Source: Oegoconia quadripuncta
Taxonomy: Eukaryota > Arthropoda > Insecta > Lepidoptera > Autostichidae
DNA: 64,000 bases
Reading direction: 5' to 3'
NCBI GenBank assembly: GCA_949316235.1
Contig: OX438754.1
Span: 8,107,501 to 8,171,500 of the forward strand
This document shows, piece by piece, positions 11,041 to 20,651 of this stretch. The number at the start of each line of letters is the position of its first letter. Positions within the stretch are counted from its first letter, which is position 1. The notes under the pieces were generated by a model that did not search any database, was not told where the DNA came from, and saw nothing but the letters and a program-made list of their open reading frames with translations. Both the position numbers and the translations under genes were made by a program.

Positions 11041-13155
11041 CTAAATAGAACTAATGTGACGTGAGTATACTGCTAACAATCATCGCTGGTATTAATGCTA
11101 CGGATCCATGAAAAGTCCCAATTTTCCTCTGTGGCATTACTAGGTGAGACTACTGAAGAAGGGGCTGGTTCCTCTGGTTGTTGCACAGGCTCCTCCATGA
11201 TTCCCTGCATTTGCCCACTGTACTCATGCGGGCAGTAGGTACTGTATCTGCACCTGGTATTGCCGTCATGGGGCTTGGAACTGCTCGTCTGACACGTACG
11301 GAGGAGGGTAACAGTTGTGTGGCTTTGTTGCCATTTGCTGAATAGGCTGCGACATCATTACGTTGGTCATCGGTAGATCGGCAACAATAGAAGTCGCCGC
11401 TGGATATTGTTCGATGAAAACTCCTCCACGGTTGAAGATATCAATATCATTCGTCTCCGTCTCGGATGACTCCGTCGTCGTGACCTCAGAATCCTCAATC
11501 AGTTCTATCTTTCTGTTCTTTCATGCGCCGATACTGGAACCATATCATAATAGTGCGTTCGTTCAGGCGAAGAATTTCAGCCAGTTCTATGCGACGAGTG
11601 CGGTCGAGATAGCTGGTGCGTGTGTACTCTTGCTCGATTTCCATCATTTGTGAGCTGGTGAAAGCCGTTCTAATCCGTTTCGGCTTACGGACTCCGCCTG
11701 TGGGTTTAGTCGCGTTCCAATTGTTCGTTCTAGGAACTAATCTATGATTTCTCATTGTATCGTTTCAGCCATTCATGCAATTTAAGTTATTGGCTCTGGG
11801 CACACTATGATGAATAGTACTGGAACTGCTAGGGGAAACTAGTCCATTATGAGATCTTGTTCTGTTTTGAAAGTACAGCCCATTGTTGGTAGTTTCAGGT
11901 ATGTAGTTGCCCACATAAAGTCTTGGCTTTCCTTTTAAGTTGTTAGTTCTATTATCGAACTTTTGACTGGAGTACACAGGTTCTGATCAATTGCCAACTT
12001 CCCTTTGAAGCACGCTTTGTGCTGGTAATGGTAACTCGCTTCACTAGAGTGGCTGTAAAGAATGACAGAAATTAATAATAAGCTCTAGATAATTCATATT
12101 ATATTTGTAAACATCGGTAATTAGGGGAGCACTGGACAATAATTGTTTATGTCGATGTTTATACACGACTTGGAAGGTACTTGTTAGTTTAATATTTAAA
12201 TCAAATTTTGTTTAGCCCCCGCTACGATATCTACCTTGTATTTTATTTAGTTTTTTATAGAGATTAATTAAATTTTTCATGGTGCAGTCAACATCACTAC
12301 TGGGTCTCTAGACCAGCATTCTAATTTATAATGCTATTTCTAAATACTAGTGCTAATTGTAATGCTTGTGTTTCTTCCTCACAGTCGGATATTTTGTAAT
12401 TTATTTTTTATTCATTACGTATGCTGGAAATTCAGGTACGCGATTAAGCGATTTTTCCCACGTCTACAGATTCCCAATTCTACAAATTTCCAATACTACA
12501 GAAACCGTGTGGTTGAAGGCTAGCGAGTAAAACGAAGGTATAGGTATCGTAAAAAAATGGCTGAAGGTTTCGTAACGCCATGACTGCCTGTCCGGATATA
12601 AAGTTTGGGCTAAATGTTCAGGTAAAAAGGGTTATTGGAATGAGACCTACGTCGTGCAATAGATTGTTGCGAATGTAATAATTATGGTTTATATTATTAA
12701 AAACAATATAATGTATATTATGTATTGTAAAATTAATAAAAGATTTGAATAATAATCAAAAAATAGACCCCACACGTAAATCTCTATATAACTTCCTATA
12801 TTTCTGACTTTAGAAACTGGGAAATGGACGAAAGGGGAAATGGACGAAGGGTGCCGAATTGAAACTAGTTAGCAACTTCAAGTGTAGTTTACCGATTTTA
12901 ATGAAGTTTGTACTTTTTTTACAGACAGTATGTCACCAATTAAAACGATGTAGAATAAATTTCTTTTGCATGAATAATTATTGCCAAAAACTCAATTAAG
13001 TTTAATTACTGTACAATTTAGGTGTAAGGGGCATAGTTCACGATTAGTTTACATTTTACCTTAATAATCGAATGCATTATGTCGAAATTGAATATAAAAA
13101 TCACAATACGAGAGTCATAGTAAGGGTGGTAACAAAATCAATACCTTAAGGCAGT

Positions 13156-13440
13156 GATTTGTGTAATGGTTAGCAACTCTGACCACTATACCAAAAGGTT
13201 GCGGGTTCGAATCCCGCTAGGGGCATATGTTTGTGTGATGAATACGGACATGTGTACCCGAGTTATGGATGTTTTCATTTATAATAAGTATTTATTTACA
13301 AAAGAAAAATGTATTTATGTATTATATCAACCATCTGGTATCCACAACACAAGCATATAGTTGCTTACTGTGGAACTAGATGGCGCTGTGTGTATGTCTA
13401 AGGATATTTATTTATTTATTATAGTTTTTGTTGTTTTGTA
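13156..13440 (+). mobile_element. tRNA-derived SINE, family 1
   Basis: Near full-length: A box, B box (gggttcgaatcccgctaggg), body and TTTA-rich tail. It lies between the two exon remnants of the type-B pseudogene. Confidence 0.9.
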
Positions 13441-13769
13441 GTTGTAATTAAATTAATCCGTATATTTATGTGCACGCGTTTTAAATTTAATTGTTGTGCC
13501 CTAGCAGGGTTTATGTTTGATACCTAAAAATATTTTAAGATCATATTATGTACATGATAAAAGCAATAAATGAAATTGAAATTAAATTTCATACTTTTAA
13601 AATTTTAATTGTATGAACTGTGAAATTTCATTATTTTTTGAGTTTCTGGCAATAATTATTCATACAAAGGAAATTTCTCATACTTCATTTTATTTGGTGA
13701 CATACTGGCTACTTGGACAGTGCAAGTTACTAACTACTTTCTAAACCCAGAAATGTAGGAAGTTGTATA

Positions 13770-13995
13770 GATATTTACTTGGTGGGTCGATTTTTTGGTG
13801 ACCAGTGTATAAATATTTAGGACACTTACACCAATCATCTAGTTCCAAACTAAGCAAAACTTGTACTATGGACACTAGATAACGGATAAACATAGGTACA
13901 TAACTATTTATATAAACATCCATGACTCTGGATTAAATGTTCGTATTCATCACACAAATATTTACCCTTAGCGGGTACTTAGTACTATCCACTAC
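13770..13995 (-). mobile_element. diverged SINE, family 1, reverse orientation
   Basis: In reverse it keeps the agatggttgat-like, catccatgac and gtattcatcacacaaatat blocks and a decayed tRNA head near 13970-13995. Clearly older than the 13156 copy. Confidence 0.75.
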
Positions 13996-14458
13996 ACCAT
14001 TCGGTCCACTGAAGTTTAGAGTAGAAAATGTAATAAAAAGAAAGGACAAATATATTTACCTGTCTATTTTGAGATATAGTATTCTCCTCGTGTATTCCTC
14101 TTTTAGCTCCACTGGTTGTCACTGCTTTCGATATACTGCACCGATGACGCCGGTGACGGGATGCAAATTTGCTCTGAGGCCAACATAGTCAAAAGGTTCT
14201 GTGCACTATGAACGCTCAATTCAAAATAATGTCATGCCGTAAACAAGGTTCCATTTTTATACATATTGGCGCCGTTCTATTTCGCCGATTAGTCACACCG
14301 GTTGAAGAAAGTTTGACTCCGTAATTAGCTAATAATAAAGTGTTTATCGAAAAACTGATAATATCGCCAATGCAAGCTTTTTAACTCTACGTAGTATTTG
14401 TTTGTGTCAAGGCACACTTCCTGATATTAGAATTGAGACGAAATTTTAATACCTTATT

Positions 14459-14585
14459 CTGCTAACAATTATCACTGATACGAATTCTAAGGATCCACGA
14501 AAAGTCCCAATTTCCCTGTGTGGCATTAGTGGGTGGGACTACTTAAGAAGGGGCTGGTTCCTCTGGCAGTTGCACAGGCTCCACA
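14459..14585 (-). pseudogene. scrap of a type-B Shx 3' end
   Basis: About 127 bp closely matching 11071-11198, the C-terminal end and stop region of the type-B pseudogene, including the ggatccacgaaaagtccca and gaaggggctggttcctctgg blocks. It ends abruptly at both sides. It lies upstream of the neighbouring type-B first exon, so it belongs to a third, otherwise lost, copy. Confidence 0.85.
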
Positions 14586-14599
14586 CAATAGAAGTTTTA

Positions 14600-15965
14600 T
14601 TATTATAACGTCGAGAGGCGGACAGTGTCCCGGAACGTGTTAAATACATATTCCTTTACTAAATGACTTGTTAACCAAACCTATAGAGTACTTACCATTT
14701 TCAAAGAAAGAAAAACAAACAAACTTTCTTACGGCACCAGTCAATGGAAATAATCGATAATCATAAATTTCTAATTAGATATGAAATTAATAATTTCACG
14801 TGATAATTTTGCAATGTTCTTGGTATAACTTCTACGAAGTTTGTCAGTTTTAAAAGATGTTGAAAAATATACACAAACTACAAGACACTATGCCTCAGGG
14901 CTCGAGTTCTACTTGCACATGGCAAGTTTTTTTTTAAATTCTGTGGTTTAATCTAAAATTAGTATTTAATTTTTAAATAAATTTATCCCATCTACTTGTG
15001 GGTTAGGTACAAGTTGTGGCTAGGTAGGTACCTATTGCAATTTTTAATGACGTCATCCTTTCATCGGATTGATAAACTTGCCATAACTCTTACTTGCGTG
15101 TTTATACTTACTCAAAGATTTCTAAAAAAATCAAATATCTTCTGTTCTACAATAATCCCACTTAAAATGCTTTATTTGAGGTTTCTGTTTCTAAAACCTG
15201 GTGTGGTATAAAACTTGTGTGGTATATAATTGTTATTATAATATTAAGCTCGGGACAGAGAGAAGTGGAGAGACCTTTGCCCAGCAGTGGGAATCGTCCT
15301 CATATTCTGGACATGTACTCGGACTGACATAGTGGTATTGTTCTACAAATATTTCAACACTTTAATGTACCGTAGTCACAATGGCACCATTGGAGAAAAT
15401 GCAGTACCGCCCAAGTCTCGATCGAATCGATGGTTTTCTCATAGTCCACAAACGATAGAAAAAGTGGCATGTTGTAAACCTCGGTCTTCTGCATAACTTG
15501 CCGTAGTGTGTGGATGTGGTCTACGGAACTATAGTTTGTTCAGAAACCGGCTTGGTTCATGATGAAAACAGTTTGTAGACATGACTCACCATGGAGATAG
15601 GGATGGGTCTATAGTTTTTCAATAGGGTGGTATCACCTCTTTTGAAAACCAGGTACCACCATACCCCTATTCCATTCTTCCGGCCTTACGACCTCGAGCA
15701 CTACGAAATTAATGAGGGTCATCCTCGCATATCTCTCCTGGAATGGCAAGAATTCGACATCAATTTCGACTCCTTCGGTTGTAGTCATGGCAAAATCGAC
15801 GGAAGACCTTAGCCCTATGCTTGTTGACCTCAATTGTGTATCTCAGCAAGTGGGCCTTAGTATGTACATGATCAAAACGAAACATGGAACATATCGTGCC
15901 CATATCAGTTGGGAACTTCATTTTCGAAGTTGTAGATTAAGAATAATTTATTGGATACAAAAATA
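14600..15965. repeat. segmental duplication, copy 1 (with 18560-20345)
   Basis: Many colinear blocks match 18560-20345: acggcaccagtcaatggaaa, gaaattaataatttcacgtg, cactatgcctcagggctcga, and the whole LINE RT remnant to the right. Both copies lie immediately 3' of a type-A Shx copy (minus strand), so the flank and the gene were duplicated as one tandem unit. Confidence 0.85.
15287..15965 (+). mobile_element. dead LINE reverse-transcriptase fragment
   Basis: Broken frames encode pieces of a non-LTR RT, with recognisable V-V-V-M-A-K-S-T-E-D-L-S, then L-N-C-V-S-Q-Q-V-G-L-S-M and K-T-K-H-G-T. In active relatives these lie just after the catalytic F-A-D-D. The catalytic segment itself is frameshifted. 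The same element recurs at 19250-20460. Confidence 0.8.
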
Positions 15966-16252
15966 AATACACACAGTACAAAATAGCGATGTTAGCTATT
16001 GAAATGAAATGAAATGAAATATTTATTTGCTCTAAATGTGATCGGGTACAGGTTGTATAGGTGAATAAGTTGTATCACACATTTAGTCATTACGGACATG
16101 CAAAAATTGAATTATTTAAAATTGAATGATTAAAAAATTAAATTATTAAAAATTATTATTACTATGAAATTAATCAAACTAAGCCATATTGTAGTTGCAA
16201 ACTGTAGTGTAGCTATAAATGCCCACCTCCAAAGCGACAGCGTATGAAGTCA

Positions 16253-16589
16253 AAGTCAAAAATGCTTTATTTTGTAGGTAAACAGAGTACACTTAAAATA
16301 GTCAATTTTACATAATAAATTTTAATTTTTTTAAGCTACTGCTTGTTCAAAATTCAATTTTCCCCTGAGAAGAACAAGCAAGAAACTCGAAGGGTTGCTC
16401 TTTTAAAATCAGGCTTTGATTTTACATAAAGGTTTTTATATTACAAACAGGTTTTTAAATTTCATTATTAATTGTGAAATAGCCTGGCATGCGAACGATC
16501 TGATTATGTCCAGGGATGATTATCTTCTAAATAGTCTGATATTTTATAATATGCTTTCTCAATAAGTTCTGTTTTATAGTATCTTTAAA
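16253..16589 (-). mobile_element. LINE 3' end that truncates the type-A Shx copy
   Basis: In reverse orientation it carries the same RT tail and 3' UTR as 24577-25000 and 55735-56038 (tgaacaagcagtagcttaaa, caaaataaagca, ending in a tgacttt repeat). Its internal end abuts Shx coding sequence at ~16590. The Shx C-terminal coding part is gone beyond that point. Confidence 0.87.
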
Positions 16590-16857
16590 TTGGAATTGGA
16601 ACTATTGGACGATTCTTCACTGGATTCGTTATGGTAATTGTCGTCTTTCTTGCCTCGTAGCCGGCGATTTTGAAATCAGACCTTCACAGCACTGTCAGAA
16701 AGTTGCAACTGGTCCATGAGGAGTTTCCTCTCCTCGCGAGTCACGTATTGTTTATAACAGAACGTTCTCTCCAAAACTTCAGTTTGTTCGGTAGTGAATT
16801 GTGTTCTCTTACGCTGGCGTTTTAGAATGGCCTTACCGTTTATTGAGTTTGTTTTAT
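16590..16857 (-). pseudogene. type-A Shx pseudogene with stop at homeodomain Trp48
   Basis: The acceptor (GTTTCAG, 16860-16858) and homeobox frame are intact and close to the 20652-23209 gene. The exception is a single TGA at 16678-16676 exactly where TGG encodes the invariant W48 of W-F-Q-N. The frame runs on through F-Q-N-R-R-L-R-G-K-K and the Ser/Glu tract. It is then cut at ~16590 by a LINE 3' end. Upstream exons 1-3 are absent, as in the 8.1 kb copy. A pseudogene on three independent grounds. Confidence 0.92.
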
Positions 16858-17659
16858 CTGAAACAATGTATAAGATATTTATTCATATAGCAATAGACTG
16901 AAGTCTATTGCATCATTCTTCATCATTCATCACATCATCATTCTTTACCCTAAATATGAATATTTAGGGTAAAGAATGATGATTAAATATAATAATTTGT
17001 AAATATAATATATAAATTTCTAGTTTCTATAAGATATTTAAATGTACCTTCCTTATTTAAACAATAAAGCGTTTTTGATTGAATTATTGATTATTTTTAA
17101 TAGTGCAAACTAGGGTAGTCTTGTTTTAAATTAGTTCAAGGTGTATGTTCGAGCTATGACTGAATCTAAATGTTATTAATTTTTCAATTATCCTAGACTT
17201 TTGGTAGAGGAACTAAATGTCCAGATTCATAAGCTTTAGAAAAAATGGGAAGGCACGTGTGAATATCCAAACCGCGCTGCTGCGCTGGGCCGACTTGCTG
17301 GCTTCGATGCAAATGCCGTGATTTTGAGTAAAGGGCTTTAGTGTGCAGTGGGACGTATATACGCGATAATAGTCTAGCAGTAGGTATTGCACACTGAATA
17401 AGAGGTGGAATTTTGTAACGGCTTTAATTAGATAAATTTAATTTAAATACACAAAAAAATAATCAACTTATAAGAATTATGTAAATTTTGTTGATCAGTG
17501 GTGAGAAGTCATAATCAATAAATATACACATATGCATCAGTTTTCCTCTCCTCTTCTATTTAAGAGCTATGCTCTTGTCGGTGGAGTCCTGTCCACATTT
17601 CAATCAGTCTTAATGCCTTAAAAACAATTTGCTTTAATCTCTTCGATGAATAATTAATT

Positions 17660-17955
17660 TCGACTTTTGGTAGCACTTATATAATAAATGCATTTGCGAA
17701 GACGTCATTTAAATAGCAAGTGAATAGGTACGCTTTCCCCGTTCCGATCCCTTTCTGTCTATAATAGGTGGTAAGGTAATTAAGTGGCGGGGTAAACACC
17801 AAGATGGCGGCGGCGTCATCGGCGCCAAGTAACCCTTTCTATTCTGTGTCATCGGCGATATTAATTAGGTGATTGTGTACTAGTTACCCGTTTTCGTAAT
17901 ATAATTCTCGGAATTGATCGAAGCTCACGGCAGTCAAGTTCGCAACGAAACTTTT
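17660..17955 (-). promoter_or_regulatory. type-A Shx promoter-like block, copy 2
   Basis: Matches 9531-9836 along its full length, including the right part with gaattgatcgaagctcacgg and gcagtcaagttcgcaacgaa. It matches 23225-23440 over the core (tttccccgttccgatccctt, aggtggtaaggtaatta, ggggtaaacaccaagatggc). No coding exon lies next to it. Confidence 0.6.
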
Positions 17956-18559
17956 CCTTGCGAGGAACCGCATAAAGGTCTCCGACTCCGGTCTATATCA
18001 AATTGATATACCCATTTCGTCTAGTTTGTTTTTTACATTTATTACAGTAGTCGAGAATTTATAATTTCTTTTTTTAAGTTTATTAAATAAGTATTTTAAA
18101 AGTTTTGTGATACCAATTAACAAGAAAAGAAATAGTAATCGCCGGGCGATTCATATCCGTGCATATAGCACATACCTAGTTTTTGTTTTTTGAAAATATT
18201 TCGAAGTACCTAGATGGTGACACTGTGGAGTCCAGTGCAGGCAATTTGCTAGCTAATATTTTGGGTACTCATTTAAATAAGTCTTAAGTCAAGTTCACGG
18301 CGCGAAGAAACAGAATGAAGCGTCAATTTTCGGGTTTCATAACTCAAAAGAAGTGGAATCATTTTGCTGTCCGTGTGTATGTCTGTTCTTCAAGGTCTTT
18401 TCTTTGGATATGAGATTGAATTGACTTTATTGAGTTGCTTTTCAATAATATTAACTTGATGAATACACTACACGAATAAATGAATTTAATTGAATGGTTA
18501 AAGGTATCAAACTGAAATGAATACCAACTTTATAGTAAGTAGACCTCATGGTCTTGATA

Positions 18560-20345
18560 TAATTGAAATCTATAAAAGGTATGGCCTTTAAATGCATATT
18601 CCTCTACTAAATGACTTGTTATTAAAACCTATAAAGTACTTCCCATTGACAAAGACATGAAATGAAGGAAGTTCATTCTTACGGCACCAGCCAAAGGAAA
18701 TAATCGATAATCATAATTTTTTTATTAGATGTGAAATTAATAATTTCACGTGATAAACTTAATTTTGCGAACTAACTACTAGTTTGTCAGTTTAAAACGA
18801 TGTTGAACAGATACACAAACTATAAAACACTATGCCTCAGGGCTCGAGTCCTACTCGCACTTGTCCAGTTTTTTTAAATTATCTGGTATAAGCTATAAAA
18901 TATAAACTTAGTATTTTATTTTTAAATGCCTGGGACTGGTATAACCACAAGACCACAACTCTTCCCTGCGTGTATGTACCTACTCAAAGGATTTCTAAAA
19001 CTGACTATGACAAAAAATCAAATATCTTTTGTTCTACTATACCTAATCCCACTTAAAACGCCTTATTTGAGGTTTATTTTTAAATTTAGATTTAGTATAA
19101 AATATTATGTTAATATTATTATTGTAGATACTATTAAAATGTTTCGATATTTACGACATTATTATACGCAATTTTATTATATTTGGAAATATTTTTTTAA
19201 AATTCTTGCCATTCAAGGTATTTGAAGGCGTCTTTCAGTGCGGCCGTGAACAGTTTTGCAGAGATAACTGGTTCATGCCTCTCTGCAATGGAGTCGCCCT
19301 CGTGCTCTGAACCTGTGCTCGGACTGACATAGTGGTATTATTGTACAACTATTTCAACAATTCAATGTAGGGATAGTCAATATGACACCATTGGAGAGAC
19401 CGAAGCACCGCCCAGGTCTCGATCGAATCGCAGGTTTTCTATTGTCCAAAAACGATAAAATTGTGTCATGTTGTATTCTTCGGTCTTCTGTATAACCTGC
19501 CTTAGTATGTGGATGTGGTTTGTGGACTATAGCTTGTTCAGAAACCGGCTTGTTCGGGAGGCTGTCATCAAACCTACGTGCGAGACCGTACGTGATTACC
19601 CTCGAAAACAGTTGTAGACATGGTTCAGCAGGGAGATGGGGGTGGGACTATAGTTTTTCAATCGGGTGTTATCAGCTTTTTCGGAAACCAGATACCACCA
19701 TAGACCCCTATTTTAGCGTTACGCCCTAGGGCAGTACGAAATTGATGAGAGCCATCCTAAACTCGTATATCTCAGATAGTCTGCGCACATTTAAAATGCG
19801 CATATTGGATCAGAATGCTCATGGTTGGCAAAGCAAAACCAATATGTTACCATATCTTTGTGTTTTTTCTGATCTCCAGAAAAAATAAATAACTGTAATA
19901 GTATATAGGTTTGATAATTATGTTTACTTTTTACTACACATGCCGTAGTACCTAACCTATAATTAAAGCAGTACTTAGAATAAGTATTATACACATCTCA
20001 GTTGCATTATGTTTGTTATAGTGTATGTCTTGTTGGTTATCCTAAATACTTAAATATAATAAAATAAAATCTCTCCTGAATAGGCAATAATTCGACATCA
20101 ATATCAATGGCGAGTATAACACCCACCTTCTGTTTGTCGACGACTGCTGTCATGGCAAAATCGATGGAAGACCTCAGCACTATGCTCGATAACCTCAACC
20201 GAGTATCTCAGCAAGTGGGCCTTAGCATGAGCATGAATAACACAAAACATGGAACATGTCTTGCCCATACAAATATTAGTCGAGAACTCCATTCTCAAAG
20301 GTGTAGAGGATTATGTCGACTTAGGATAACAGATCCGATTAGATA
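18560..20345. repeat. segmental duplication, copy 2 (with 14600-15965)
   Basis: Colinear with 14600-15965 but longer. The extra DNA includes about 220 AT-rich bases at 19080-19300 and a stretch at 19760-20080. It directly precedes the 3' end of the intact type-A Shx gene. Confidence 0.83.
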
Positions 20346-20460
20346 GGTCCAACATCCAACGTCCAAAAGAGGCAAATCGACGAATCCAACTCGGATGGCA
20401 GTATTTCGGAAAAGGCGCAAAGTTTTCATGTCCAAAATACCTCAGTGCTTGAAGACGAAA
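19250..20460 (+). mobile_element. dead LINE RT fragment, second copy
   Basis: The best-preserved stretch (20107-20346) reads V-M-A-K-S-M-E-D-L-S-T-M-L, then N-R-V-S-Q-Q-V-G-L-S-M. A frameshifted continuation gives the V-N-R-R-I-Q-L-G-W-like block near 20370-20400. It was duplicated with the flank rather than inserted separately, because the flanking unique DNA matches too. Confidence 0.8.
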
Positions 20461-20617
20461 GTTTTAAATAAACGTTTGTTATCAGGTGGTTATGAGTGAT
20501 TAATTAACTCAAAGAAATTTAGTAACAAACATAGGCCTAATAACTTACGAGTATTAAATCCATAGTTGACTCAGAAGTAGGTATTAAAAATAATAAAAGA
20601 ATGTCAGCAAGCTAACA

Positions 20618-20623
20618 TTTATT
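20618..20623 (-). terminator. candidate polyadenylation signal of the type-A Shx gene
   Basis: AATAAA on the minus strand, ~30 nt after the stop codon at 20654-20652. Confidence 0.4.
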
Positions 20624-20651
20624 TATATACTAAAAGGAAGTCGGTTAAAAA

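Larger units (their letters stand above)
11073..14186 (-). pseudogene. type-B Shx pseudogene with N51Y homeodomain
   Basis: The main exon remnant is 12052..11073 (acceptor TTTACAG). A probable first exon is 14186..14060 (ATG at 14186, CAG|GTAAAT donor) with an in-frame TAA at 14105. In the main exon a frameshift occurs near 11980. A TGA at 11767-11765 replaces a TGG that the 24.2 kb copy keeps. The homeodomain that follows has F8, W48, F49 and Q50, but Tyr at position 51 (TAT, one base from AAT). The frame is lost right after the homeodomain. The open tail then continues in a second frame (rich in T/E/S and P/Y/Q) and, after another shift, in a third frame to TAG 11075-11073. The Trp-plus-eight segment found in microexons of the other genes is here fused to the homeobox with no intron. 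SINEs lie between the two exon remnants. Confidence 0.87.

Noticed and set aside
13154..13360. Open frame with M-I-C-V-M-V-S-N start, and similar frames at 36171 and 57768
   Set aside because: These are translations of SINE family 1.
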